Positions 37,930-45,415 of a stretch of DNA of 64,000 bases are shown piece after piece. The translations under genes and the position numbers were made by a program. Source of the stretch: Azospirillum canadense (GTDB lineage Bacteria > Pseudomonadota > Alphaproteobacteria > Azospirillales > Azospirillaceae); NCBI RefSeq assembly GCF_025961225.1, contig NZ_JAOQNG010000001.1:2390001-2454000 (forward strand). The letters are read 5' to 3'. Below the pieces are notes generated by a model that worked only from the letters and a program-made list of their open reading frames with translations, was not told the origin of the DNA and searched no databases. Each line of letters begins with the position of its first letter. The stretch's first letter is position 1.

Positions 37930-38331
37930 GTGGAAGAGATGATCAGCAGCCGTCCGCACGGGGCTGGCGGGCCGTACGGGACCGACGTCGAGCCGAGCCG
38001 CGTGAGGGTCCCGCAGGCGTTGCGCGACGAACTCCTGGAAGCCGGCTTCCGCCCGCGCGACACCGGCGACGGCATGGCCTGGAACCGGCGGGACGGCGAC
38101 GGCACCCACGTGATGATCTCCGCCAACGGCGCCTTGTCCGGCGACCCGCACCGCGGGGAATGGACGGCCGGGCGCTACGGCGACACGGGCGGATTCATTG
38201 AGGTGACCGGGTTGACGCTGCGCGCCGCACTGGACGCCGTTGCCATCCTGCCCCGTCCGGTGCGGGTGGACGGGTCGCTGGCCGAAGCCATATACCCGTC
38301 ACTGGAGGAGGCGATGAGCGATTTCGCCTGA
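37930..38331 (+). CDS. Hypothetical protein (133 aa)
   Basis: GTG at 37930 has GAGGAGGGA upstream; ATG 37939 is the alternative. The N-terminal part VRVPQALRDELLEAGFRPRD and middle MAWNRRDGDGTHVMISANG and GEWTAGRYGDTGGFIEV look like a compact alpha-beta domain with conserved aromatics. No family is recognised. Cytoplasmic. Confidence 0.75.
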   Translation: MEEMISSRPHGAGGPYGTDVEPSRVRVPQALRDELLEAGFRPRDTGDGMAWNRRDGDGTHVMISANGALSGDPHRGEWTAGRYGDTGGFIEVTGLTLRAALDAVAILPRPVRVDGSLAEAIYPSLEEAMSDFA

Positions 38332-38343
38332 GCCTGGATTTTC

Positions 38344-38733
38344 TTACTTAAGCGCCTCATCAATCTCCACCTGATAGCCGTTGGCGAGGCGGTTGGTCTC
38401 GTTGGCCATGCCGATCACGGCCATCAACTCGCCGAACTGGGCATCCGTCATGCCCGCCCTGCGCGCCGCCGCTTCGTGCGAGCGGATGCAGTAGGCGCAG
38501 CCGTTGGTGACGCTGACCGCCACGAAGATCATCTCCTTCACCAGCGGATCGAGCGCGCCCGGCCCCATCACCTCCTTCAGGCTCTCCCAGGTCCGCTTCA
38601 GGGTTTCCGGGTGGTGAGCCACCATCTTCCAGAAGTTGTTCACGTCCGGAACGTTGCGGGTTGCCTTGATGTCGTCGAAGACGGCGCGGACCTCGGGGGC
38701 GGCGTCGGCCGCATCGATGGGCTTCAGGGGCAT
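38344..38733 (-). CDS. AhpD/carboxymuconolactone decarboxylase-family protein
   Basis: 129 residues from ATG 38733, with AGGAG upstream. The active-site helix NGCAYCIRSHEAAARRAGMTD has the Cys-X-X-Cys and His of AhpD-like proteins. PEVRAVFDDIKATRNVPDVNNFWK at the N-terminus also matches. Such proteins act as alkylhydroperoxidases or disulfide reductases in peroxide defence; carboxymuconolactone decarboxylases share the fold. It is divergent from the molybdoenzyme region. Confidence 0.88.
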   Translation of the reverse strand: MPLKPIDAADAAPEVRAVFDDIKATRNVPDVNNFWKMVAHHPETLKRTWESLKEVMGPGALDPLVKEMIFVAVSVTNGCAYCIRSHEAAARRAGMTDAQFGELMAVIGMANETNRLANGYQVEIDEALK

Positions 38734-38971
38734 GGCGGGTGACTCCTGCGTCTCACGGATGGTTGATGCTGCGACATTTTCGCCGTTTCCGGGCGCGCCG
38801 GCCACAGGCGAATGGCCGCGCCACCGCCCAAGGGGTGCGACAGAGTCCGTGGAAATTACAGTTTCTTCAGGTGGTTAAACTGCGGCACGGCGATGCGCAG
38901 GGGGGCCAGCGCGCGGGCGATGCGCGGGGTTGATCAAGGATTGCTGCAATGCAAACGGCGATTGCGGGGCG

Positions 38972-39001
38972 TTGACCGAAATGGATCCCCGGTGGTAATA
39001 A
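38972..39001 (+). promoter_or_regulatory. Possible promoter of the 39-46 kb operon
   Basis: TTGACC (38972-38977) and TAATAA (38996-39001) with an 18-base spacer in the 351-base region between the AhpD-like gene and the secreted-protein gene. A hairpin CGGGGAAGCCCCCG follows in the leader near 39028. TTGATCAA at 38930 is not a proper FNR/ANR site because it lacks the 4-base spacer. Confidence 0.4.
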
Positions 39002-39084
39002 CCGGACAAATGCTGCGGTCATAAATGTCGGGGAAGCCCCCGAACAATAAGAAGACTAAGCAACTGTCACCGGTCGAGGAAACC

Positions 39085-39441
39085 ATGCACAAAGCGGCAC
39101 TCCGGGGCGCTTTAATACTGGCGCATGTCTTGTTGGCGCAGACGGTCCTGGTGCAAGCCGGGCCGGCCTTGGCGGCCGACACGTCGGCCAACACGGCGGC
39201 GAACGACGCCGCGCAGGCGCCGACCTTCGTCGCAGGCACCGTCCCATCGGTGCGCCGGACCGACGCGCCCACCCTGGCCGCCGTCGCGAAGGACGCCCGC
39301 TGGTACCAGAAGGCGCTGTCCGGCGTGGACTCGCCCTACCCCACCAGCCTGAAATTCCTGGACGACCAGGGCAACTGGTACACGCCCTTCACGCAACCCG
39401 GAATGACCGGGCGCTACGACCTGCGGCGCTGGCACCGCTGA
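39085..39441 (+). CDS. Small secreted hypothetical protein
   Basis: 118 residues from ATG 39085, with GAGGAAA upstream. A signal peptide ends ALAA|D. The mature protein has an Ala/Thr/Asn-rich stretch, then an aromatic C-terminal part: ARWYQKALSGVDSPYPTSLK and then a FLDDQGNWYTPFTQPGMTGRYD segment. No family is recognised. It precedes the Met-rich protein by 129 bases, on the same strand, and is probably part of the molybdoenzyme locus. Confidence 0.72.
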   Translation: MHKAALRGALILAHVLLAQTVLVQAGPALAADTSANTAANDAAQAPTFVAGTVPSVRRTDAPTLAAVAKDARWYQKALSGVDSPYPTSLKFLDDQGNWYTPFTQPGMTGRYDLRRWHR

Positions 39442-39570
39442 GGCGGTTGCCGCACCCGCCCCTCGGTGGGGCCGCCCGCCCAATCAGAACGACAAAGCGA
39501 CATCACCCAATCCGAGCCGGCGGACCCCGGCCCGGAAACGCCACAACACACCCCAATGGAGGAATCCCCA

Positions 39571-40143
39571 ATGAAAGCAACGATGAAGAAGACCCTGCGC
39601 ACCGCCCTGATCGCCGCCGCCCTCGTCGGCGGACTCGCCACCACCTCCGCCGCCGTCGCCCAGGGCATGAGCGGCATGTCGGGGATGGGTGGAATGTCCG
39701 GCATGGGCGGGATGAGCGGCATGTCCGGCATGGGTGGCATGTCCGGCATGGGTGGAATGTCCGGCATGGGCGGGATGAGCGGCATGTCCGGTATGGGCGG
39801 AATGTCCGGTATGGGCGGAATGTCCGGTATGGGCGGAATGTCCGGCATGGGTGGGATGAGCGGCATGTCCGGCATGGGTGGGATGAGCGGCATGGGCGGG
39901 ATGAGCGGCATGTCCGGCATGGGCGGAATGTCCGGCATGGGCGGGATGAGCGGCATGTCCGGCATGGGTGGAATGTCCGGCATGGGTGGAATGTCCGGCA
40001 TGGGCGGGATGAGCGGCATGTCCGGCATGGGTGGAATGTCCGGCATGGGCGGGATGAGCGGTATGTCCGGTATGGGCGGAATGTCCGGTATGGGCGGAAT
40101 GTCCGGCATGGGCGGGATGAGCGGCATGCAGGCTAAGCCGTAA
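39571..40143 (+). CDS. Exported (Gly-Met-Ser/Gly)n repeat protein
   Basis: 190 residues from ATG 39571, with GGAGGAA upstream. A signal peptide (1-31, KKTLRTALIAAALVGGLATT then SAAVAQ) is followed by 51 consecutive triplets GMS or GMG, then GMQAKP. The third residue alternates in SSG and SG blocks, so the mature chain contains only Gly, Met and Ser, with Met at every third position. It has no Cys, His or charged residues in the repeat. It resembles no domain I know; a Gly every third residue could allow a polyglycine-II-like or collagen-like helix. Met could bind Cu(I)/Ag(I) or absorb oxidants. It lies before the pentahaem cytochrome gene. Confidence 0.88.
   Translation: MKATMKKTLRTALIAAALVGGLATTSAAVAQGMSGMSGMGGMSGMGGMSGMSGMGGMSGMGGMSGMGGMSGMSGMGGMSGMGGMSGMGGMSGMGGMSGMSGMGGMSGMGGMSGMSGMGGMSGMGGMSGMSGMGGMSGMGGMSGMGGMSGMSGMGGMSGMGGMSGMSGMGGMSGMGGMSGMGGMSGMQAKP
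39664..40122 (+). repeat. 9-bp triplet-codon repeat tract encoding (GMX)51
   Basis: 459 bases of GGN-ATG-(AGC/TCC/TCG/GGN) units, organised in larger 18- and 27-bp blocks such as GGCATGTCCGGCATGGGTGG. Serine codons vary (TCC, AGC, TCG, TCN), so it is not a recent single-unit expansion. Frame is preserved throughout. The reverse strand reads as a Pro/Met/Ile-rich tract, which is a by-product. Confidence 0.95.
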
Positions 40144-40161
40144 TCCGACACGCGGGGAGAT

Positions 40162-40242
40162 GGCGCGCCGGGGGCTTGGGAGGGCTCCGGCGCGCCGCTC
40201 CCGTCGGGAATTCGTCAGGAAAGGCCGGGCGGACGCCCGGCC
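40162..40242 (+). other. Two hairpins between the repeat-protein and cytochrome genes
   Basis: GGCGCGCCGG (40162-40171) pairs with CCGGCGCGCC (40187-40196), and GGCCGGGC (40223-40230) pairs with GCCCGGCC (40235-40242). Neither has a U-run. They may attenuate or process the mRNA, keeping the Met-rich protein more highly expressed than downstream genes. Confidence 0.5.
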
Positions 40243-40272
40243 GGGACCCCGAACCGCCGAAGGGCCGGCCGC

Positions 40273-41418
40273 ATGACGTCCAACCATCCAAAAAGCGATC
40301 AACCCGTGAAGGCCATCCACCCGGTGGTCTATTTCCTGGGTTTCTTCCTGGTCTTCGGGCTCGTCCAGTTGGCCTTCCCCGCGAAGAAGGTCGACCAGCC
40401 GGTCAAGGCCCCCGCGCAGGCGGCGGCCCAGGCGGACAGCGCCCAAGCCACCAAGCCGGCGCCCACACCGGTGTCGCCGACCGCGCAATTGCTGCTGGAG
40501 GCGGCGCGCGCCGTTCCCGCGGCCCCGCCGAAGCCGGACCCGCAGCCTCTGGTGGCCAAGGCTCCGGCCCCCGTCGCGGCGCCCGCACCAGCCCCAGCCG
40601 CCCAGCCCGCCCCAGCGCCGGAAGCGGCCAAGGCGCCGCCCGCCCCCGCCTTTCCCAAGGCGGTGCTGAGCGCGTCGGGCGAGCCGGACTACGGCAAGGC
40701 GCTGTGGAACCCGCTGCATTTCAAGCCGGCCATCGACACCGCCACCAACGAGCAGTGCCTCGCCTGCCATCAGGAGGTGCTGGAGCCGAGCGTGCGCGCC
40801 GCCTCCCCCGCCGGGGTAAAGTCCGCGGACGCGCAGGCCTGGTACCAGACGCTGGACACCTACATCGGCGCGCAGGACAGCTTCCATCGCCGGCACCTCA
40901 GCACGCCCATGGCGGAGCGGCTGATGAACCTGCAATGCACCTTCTGCCACCAGGGCTCCAACCCGCGGGAGGAGGCTCCGGTCCCCCCAACGCCGACCAA
41001 TGCCGGCTACACGCTGCGCAAGCAGGTGAACCCGGAAACGACCTGCCTCGCCTGCCACGGCCAGTTCCCCTGGCAGAACATGGAAGGCCTGCCCGGCCCC
41101 TGGCACGAGGCGCGCGAGAACTTCGAATCAGCGGACGCGCCCAACGGCTGCCTGTCCTGCCACAACCCGGAAGGCGGCTTCCGCACCGAGCGGCACAAGG
41201 TCAGCTACCTGAAGGCCGAGGCGATCGAGCAGGCGGCCACCGAGAACGCCGACACCTGCTACGGCTGCCATGGTGGGCGCGCCTGGTACCGGATCAGCTT
41301 CCCCTACCCGCGCCACCCCTGGCCCGGGATGCCGGAGGACACGCCCGACTGGGCGAAGGCCCGCCCGGCCAACTCCGACCCGCGCTACGCCCTCCAAAAT
41401 CCTGGGCCTAATAAATGA
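40273..41418 (+). CDS. Membrane-anchored pentahaem cytochrome c
   Basis: 381 residues. A single TM (about 16-36, VVYFLGFFLVFGLVQLAF) anchors the protein. A Pro/Ala-rich linker (about 45-128) follows. Five CXXCH haem-c motifs lie near residues 162, 222, 258, 293 and 329 (CLACH, CTFCH, CLACH, CLSCH, CYGCH), with extra His residues as likely distal ligands. It should pass electrons from the quinone pool or periplasm to the molybdoenzyme, replacing a DmsC-type anchor. It is not a clear NapC/NrfH or TorC. The stop TGA overlaps an ATG (41415) of the next gene. Confidence 0.9.
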   Translation: MTSNHPKSDQPVKAIHPVVYFLGFFLVFGLVQLAFPAKKVDQPVKAPAQAAAQADSAQATKPAPTPVSPTAQLLLEAARAVPAAPPKPDPQPLVAKAPAPVAAPAPAPAAQPAPAPEAAKAPPAPAFPKAVLSASGEPDYGKALWNPLHFKPAIDTATNEQCLACHQEVLEPSVRAASPAGVKSADAQAWYQTLDTYIGAQDSFHRRHLSTPMAERLMNLQCTFCHQGSNPREEAPVPPTPTNAGYTLRKQVNPETTCLACHGQFPWQNMEGLPGPWHEARENFESADAPNGCLSCHNPEGGFRTERHKVSYLKAEAIEQAATENADTCYGCHGGRAWYRISFPYPRHPWPGMPEDTPDWAKARPANSDPRYALQNPGPNK

Positions 41419-41426
41419 GAGGCGAG

Positions 41427-43979
41427 ATGGACGCGAAAACGATCCTGGGGAACGCGCTGAACGTCTCGCGGCGCGACGTCCTGCAGGGGGCCGCGGGCAC
41501 GGCCGCCACGGCCGCCGCCGGGGCCAGCCTGTTCCGCGCGGTGGAGCCGCGGGAGGCCAAGGCCTTCGCCTACAGCCCCTACCCCACCGACGACGAGCTG
41601 GTCACCGTGCCGACCAGCTGCGCCCACAACTGCGGCAGCCGCCACATGCTGGTGGCGCACAAGAAAGGCGACGTGATCGTCCGCCTGTCCACCGACGACG
41701 GGCGCTACCAGGGGCCGCAGGGCGGCTTCGGCTATGACACGGAGGAGATGCCGCAGCTGCGCGCCTGCCTGCGTGGCCGCTCCTACCGGTCGCGGCTTTA
41801 TTCGGCGGAACGGCTGCTCTACCCGATGATCCGCGTCGGCGAACGCGGCGAGGGCAAGTTCAAGCGCGCCTCCTGGGACGCCGCGCTGGACTTCATCGCC
41901 GGCAAGATGCAGGACCTGAAGCAGAAATACGGCCCGCACGCCCTGCTCGACCAGAGCTACGCCGGCGCTTCCTATGGCGTCTTGCACAAGTCCGACCAGA
42001 TCGAGGGGCTGCTCGGACGCTTCCTCGGCATGTACGGCTGCCGGACGTCGAGCTGGTCGGTGCCCTCCTACCAGGCGACCACCTTCTCCAGCCGCATGAC
42101 CTTCGGCACCATCGAGGATGGGAACGAGGACGACACCTTCGCCCATTCCAAGCTGATCATCATGTGGGGCTGGAACCCGGCCTACACCTTCCACGGCGGC
42201 AACACCTTCTACTACATGCGCTTGGCCAAGCAGCGCGGCTGCCGCTTCGTGCTGATCGACCCGCAATATTCGGACAGCGCGTCGGCCTATGATGCCTGGT
42301 GGATACCGATCCGGCCGGCGACGGACGCCGCCATGATGGCCGGCATGGCCTTCCACATCTTCACGAACGGCTTGCAGGACCAGGACTTCATCAACCGCTT
42401 CACGCAGGGCATGGACCCCGGCACCATGCCGCAGTGGGCGCAGGGGCAGGAGAGCTTCAAGGACTACATCCTGGGCACCCGTGACGGGCAGCCGAAGACG
42501 CCGGAATGGGCCAGCGCCATCTGCGGCGTGCCGGCCACCGACATCGTGAAGCTGGCCGACCTCTACGCCCGCACCAAGCCCGCCGCGCTGAAGGCCAGCT
42601 GGGCGCCCGGCCGCAATTCCAACGGCGAGCAGTACAACCGCATGGCCGCGGCCCTCCAGGCGATGACCGGCAACATCGGCAAGCTGGGCGGCTGCGCCGA
42701 GGGCGTGGGCAAGGCCTGGCACGCGGAGGGCATCGCCTACCCCTACGACGAGTTCTCCAACGTCTGGTACGCCTCCATCAAGTCGGACCGCTGGGCGCAT
42801 CTGGTCCTGAACTACCCGAACCTGAAACGGGAGGAGATCGGGCTCTGGCCCCGGTCGGACAACCTGGACGGGGTGATCCCCAACGTGCGGGGCATCTTCT
42901 GGCAGGGGTCCAACTGGTTCAACCAGCTGCCCAACATCAACAAGCAGATCGAGGCCATGAAGAAGCTGGACCTCGTCGTCTGCAACGACGCCACCATCAC
43001 GCCGTCCGGGCTTTACGCGGACGTGCTGTTCCCGGTGGCGACCCATTTCGAGCGGCACGACGTGGCGCTGCCCTGGTACAAGGGCCACTACTACATCCAC
43101 CGCCCGAAGGTCATCCAGCCGCTCGGCGAATCGAAGACCGACTTCCAGATCTACACGGAGCTGGCCCACCGGCTGGGCTTCGGCGAGCGCTACAACCCCC
43201 GCGCCAGCCGCGAATACTTCCATTACGACGACGCGGTGGACGAAGCCTACCTGAGCGCCTGGTGGGAGAAGGTGCAACACCACCAGGGCGCCGACATCAG
43301 CTGGGAGGAGTTCAAGGCGCGCGGCACCTACAAATTCAAACTGCCGCGCCTGCACGTCGCCTTCCAGGACCAGATCGAGAAGGGCGTGCCCTTCCAGACC
43401 CCCAGCGGCAAAATCGAGATCCTGTCCACCCAGCTGGCCCAGGTGACCGACTGGACCCGCACGGCCTGGGGCCACCCCATCCCGGCGATCCCCAAGTGGA
43501 CGGAGCCCTTCGAGAGCCTGAACCACACGGAAAAGCGGGCGGAGCACCCGTTCCACCTGATCACGCCGCACGCGCGCTGGCGCACCCATTCGATCTTCAA
43601 CAACATCCCCTGGCTGCGCGAGACCTACGAGCAGGAGGTCACCATCAACGCGGCCGATGCTGCGACGCTGGGGATCAAGACCGGCGACACGGTGGAGGTC
43701 TACAACGCCCGCGGCCGCATGGTGCTGCCGGCCTATGTGACTGAGCGCGTGATGCCCGGCGTGGTGGTGGTGCACGAGGGCGCCTGGCTGGACCTGGACG
43801 GCGACGGGGTGGACCGCGCCGGCAACCCGGACGTGCTGACGCTGGACGAGCCGAGCCCGGCCGGCGGCTTCGCCTACAACACCATCCTGGTGAACCTGCG
43901 CAAGACCGACCTGAACCACCGGCCCGGCTGGGACCAGCTCGCCACCTCGCGGGCGCACGTCTTCCGCCGCAGCACGTAA
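41427..43979 (+). CDS. Tat-exported DmsA-type molybdopterin oxidoreductase
   Basis: 850 residues from ATG 41427 (AGAGG upstream); ATG 41415, overlapping the cytochrome stop, is an alternative. A twin-arginine signal (SRRDVLQG, residues 14-21) predicts Sec-independent export. The Fe-S site reads TSCAHNCGSRH with C65, C69 and H73, then C114 in RACLRGRS, so the third Cys of the DMSO-reductase class is His here. MGD-binding blocks include IIMWGWNPAYTFHGG, RFVLIDPQYSDSA and FHLITPHARWRTHS. The Mo ligand is probably the Ser in VPSYQATTF. It reduces S- or N-oxides or a related oxyanion; substrate unknown. Confidence 0.9.
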   Translation: MDAKTILGNALNVSRRDVLQGAAGTAATAAAGASLFRAVEPREAKAFAYSPYPTDDELVTVPTSCAHNCGSRHMLVAHKKGDVIVRLSTDDGRYQGPQGGFGYDTEEMPQLRACLRGRSYRSRLYSAERLLYPMIRVGERGEGKFKRASWDAALDFIAGKMQDLKQKYGPHALLDQSYAGASYGVLHKSDQIEGLLGRFLGMYGCRTSSWSVPSYQATTFSSRMTFGTIEDGNEDDTFAHSKLIIMWGWNPAYTFHGGNTFYYMRLAKQRGCRFVLIDPQYSDSASAYDAWWIPIRPATDAAMMAGMAFHIFTNGLQDQDFINRFTQGMDPGTMPQWAQGQESFKDYILGTRDGQPKTPEWASAICGVPATDIVKLADLYARTKPAALKASWAPGRNSNGEQYNRMAAALQAMTGNIGKLGGCAEGVGKAWHAEGIAYPYDEFSNVWYASIKSDRWAHLVLNYPNLKREEIGLWPRSDNLDGVIPNVRGIFWQGSNWFNQLPNINKQIEAMKKLDLVVCNDATITPSGLYADVLFPVATHFERHDVALPWYKGHYYIHRPKVIQPLGESKTDFQIYTELAHRLGFGERYNPRASREYFHYDDAVDEAYLSAWWEKVQHHQGADISWEEFKARGTYKFKLPRLHVAFQDQIEKGVPFQTPSGKIEILSTQLAQVTDWTRTAWGHPIPAIPKWTEPFESLNHTEKRAEHPFHLITPHARWRTHSIFNNIPWLRETYEQEVTINAADAATLGIKTGDTVEVYNARGRMVLPAYVTERVMPGVVVVHEGAWLDLDGDGVDRAGNPDVLTLDEPSPAGGFAYNTILVNLRKTDLNHRPGWDQLATSRAHVFRRST

Positions 43980-43994
43980 GGGGGGCCGACCATC

Positions 43995-44660
43995 ATGGAA
44001 GAAGAGAAGAAGGCCCGCGTCCAGGTGGCCGTCGCCGCGCGCAAGCGCAAGGGCTACACGCCGGTGACGCCGGACATGCAGCTGGGCTTCGTCCACAACA
44101 ACGTGGACTGCATCGGCTGCCGCGCCTGCGAGATCGCCTGCAAGGACAAGAACGGCCTGCCGCCGGGGCCGCGCTTCCGCCGCGTGATGTATGTGGAGGG
44201 TGGGAAGTTCCCGGAGGTGTTCGCCTACAAGGTGAACATGTCCTGCAACCACTGCGCGGAGCCGGCCTGCCTGCCGACCTGCCCCACGGGCGCGATCTTC
44301 AAGCGGACGAAGGACGGCATCGTCGACATCGACAGCAGCCTGTGCATCGGCTGCCGCCGCTGCGAGGCCGCCTGCCCCTTCGGCGCGCCGCAGTTCGACC
44401 CGATCAGCAACACCGTCATGAAGTGCAACCTGTGCGTCGACGAAATCGACGCCGGGCGCAAGCCCTACTGCGTCATGGGCTGCATGATGCGCGTGCTGGA
44501 CGTCGGCCCGATCGACAAGATCCGCGACGGGTCCTACGCCACGAAGGCTGTGGGACCGGGCGAGCGGGTGGTTCGGCAGGTGCGCAACATGGCGAACCCG
44601 GAGCTGACCAACCCGTCGATCGCGTTCGTCGCGCATCCGAAGGGGAAGGTCGAAGGGTGA
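43995..44660 (+). CDS. DmsB-type four-[4Fe-4S] ferredoxin subunit
   Basis: 221 residues. Four cysteine groups are visible: CIGCRACEIACKDKN, CNHCAEPACLPTCPTGA, CIGCRRCEAACPFGAP and CNLCVDEIDAGRKPYCVMGC. It carries electrons between the cytochrome and the catalytic subunit. No signal peptide: it is expected to cross the membrane with the Tat-tagged partner. The start is 15 bases after the molybdoenzyme stop. The C-terminal 40 residues resemble DmsB tails. Confidence 0.93.
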   Translation: MEEEKKARVQVAVAARKRKGYTPVTPDMQLGFVHNNVDCIGCRACEIACKDKNGLPPGPRFRRVMYVEGGKFPEVFAYKVNMSCNHCAEPACLPTCPTGAIFKRTKDGIVDIDSSLCIGCRRCEAACPFGAPQFDPISNTVMKCNLCVDEIDAGRKPYCVMGCMMRVLDVGPIDKIRDGSYATKAVGPGERVVRQVRNMANPELTNPSIAFVAHPKGKVEG

Positions 44661-44666
44661 CACATA

Positions 44667-44693
44667 CCCTCTCCCAGCCCCGCTGGGAGAGGG
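44667..44693 (+). repeat. CCCTCTCCCAG hairpin inside the molybdoenzyme operon
   Basis: CCCTCTCCCAG and CTGGGAGAGGG form an 11-bp perfect stem around CCCCG between the ferredoxin stop and the chaperone start. The stem shares CCCTCTCCC/GGGAGAGGG with the hairpin in the thi operon at 11917-11939. It may protect upstream mRNA from 3' decay. Confidence 0.65.
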
Positions 44694-44713
44694 GTTCTTC
44701 GAGGAGCACGCGC

Positions 44714-45415
44714 GTGGACGGAATCACTCCTTTGGCCGAGGCGTCCCCGGTGGTCGTCGCGTTCGGGCGGGCCACGGCGGCCGACGTGCGTCGGTTGGCC
44801 GGGCTGCACGACCGCGAGCCGACCGTCGACCTCCTGGAGGAGCTGCGCGCGCAGCCCCTCCAGGATCTTTTCGGGCTGACGTTCGACCGGCCGGACATCG
44901 TGCAGGCGCTGGCGCTGCTGGGAGAGGCGCTGGACGGCCTGCCCCGCCCCGCCGACGCGGCCGCGCTGGACGAGCTGGCCGCCGACTTCGCGGCCATCCA
45001 CTTGACCAACGCGCTGCGCGCCTGCCCCATCGAATCCGTCTGGGTGCACGAGGAGCCGTTGCGCCGGCAGGAGGCGATGTTCCGCGTGAAGGCCTGGTAC
45101 CGCCGGTTCGGCCTTGTGACCGACGACCCGCGCGACCCCGACCATCTGGTGCTGGAGCTGCATTTCCTGGCCGATCTGCTGGAGCGCGCCCAGGGCGCGG
45201 AGGCGGCGGATTTCCTCGACCAGCACCCGCTGCGCTGGGTCCCCGCCTTCTGCGGCCGGGTCGCGGCACGGTGCCGCACTCCCTATTTCGCAGGCGTCGC
45301 GCTGCTCACGGGCGGGTATTTGGATGCGTTGCGCGACCTGCTGGCGCAGGGCTTCGACCGACCCCGGCCGGTGGAGCAAGCCATGGAGTCGCGGCGCAAG
45401 GAGACCTGCGGTTGA
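44714..45415 (+). CDS. TorD/DmsD-family molybdoenzyme chaperone
   Basis: 233 residues from GTG 44714, with GAGGAG at ideal spacing. An all-helical protein with the family elements ADFAAIHLTNALRACPIESVW and PLRRQEAMFRVKAWYRRFGL, followed by PDHLVLELHFLADLLERA (DHLxxELxF). It binds the twin-arginine leader and helps cofactor insertion in the cognate molybdoenzyme, here the DmsA-type product. The stop overlaps the TTG start of the next gene. Cytoplasmic. Confidence 0.88.
   Translation: MDGITPLAEASPVVVAFGRATAADVRRLAGLHDREPTVDLLEELRAQPLQDLFGLTFDRPDIVQALALLGEALDGLPRPADAAALDELAADFAAIHLTNALRACPIESVWVHEEPLRRQEAMFRVKAWYRRFGLVTDDPRDPDHLVLELHFLADLLERAQGAEAADFLDQHPLRWVPAFCGRVAARCRTPYFAGVALLTGGYLDALRDLLAQGFDRPRPVEQAMESRRKETCG

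Noticed and set aside
38930..38937. FNR/ANR box upstream of the molybdoenzyme operon
   Set aside because: TTGATCAA lacks the 4-base spacer required by the consensus TTGAT-N4-ATCAA.
39664..40122. CRISPR-like array
   Set aside because: Repeats are contiguous and coding, with no spacers.
41385..44663. 1092-codon open frame antisense to the molybdoenzyme genes
   Set aside because: Sense genes have unmistakable Mo and Fe-S motifs; the antisense frame is low-complexity Val/Arg/Gly/His.
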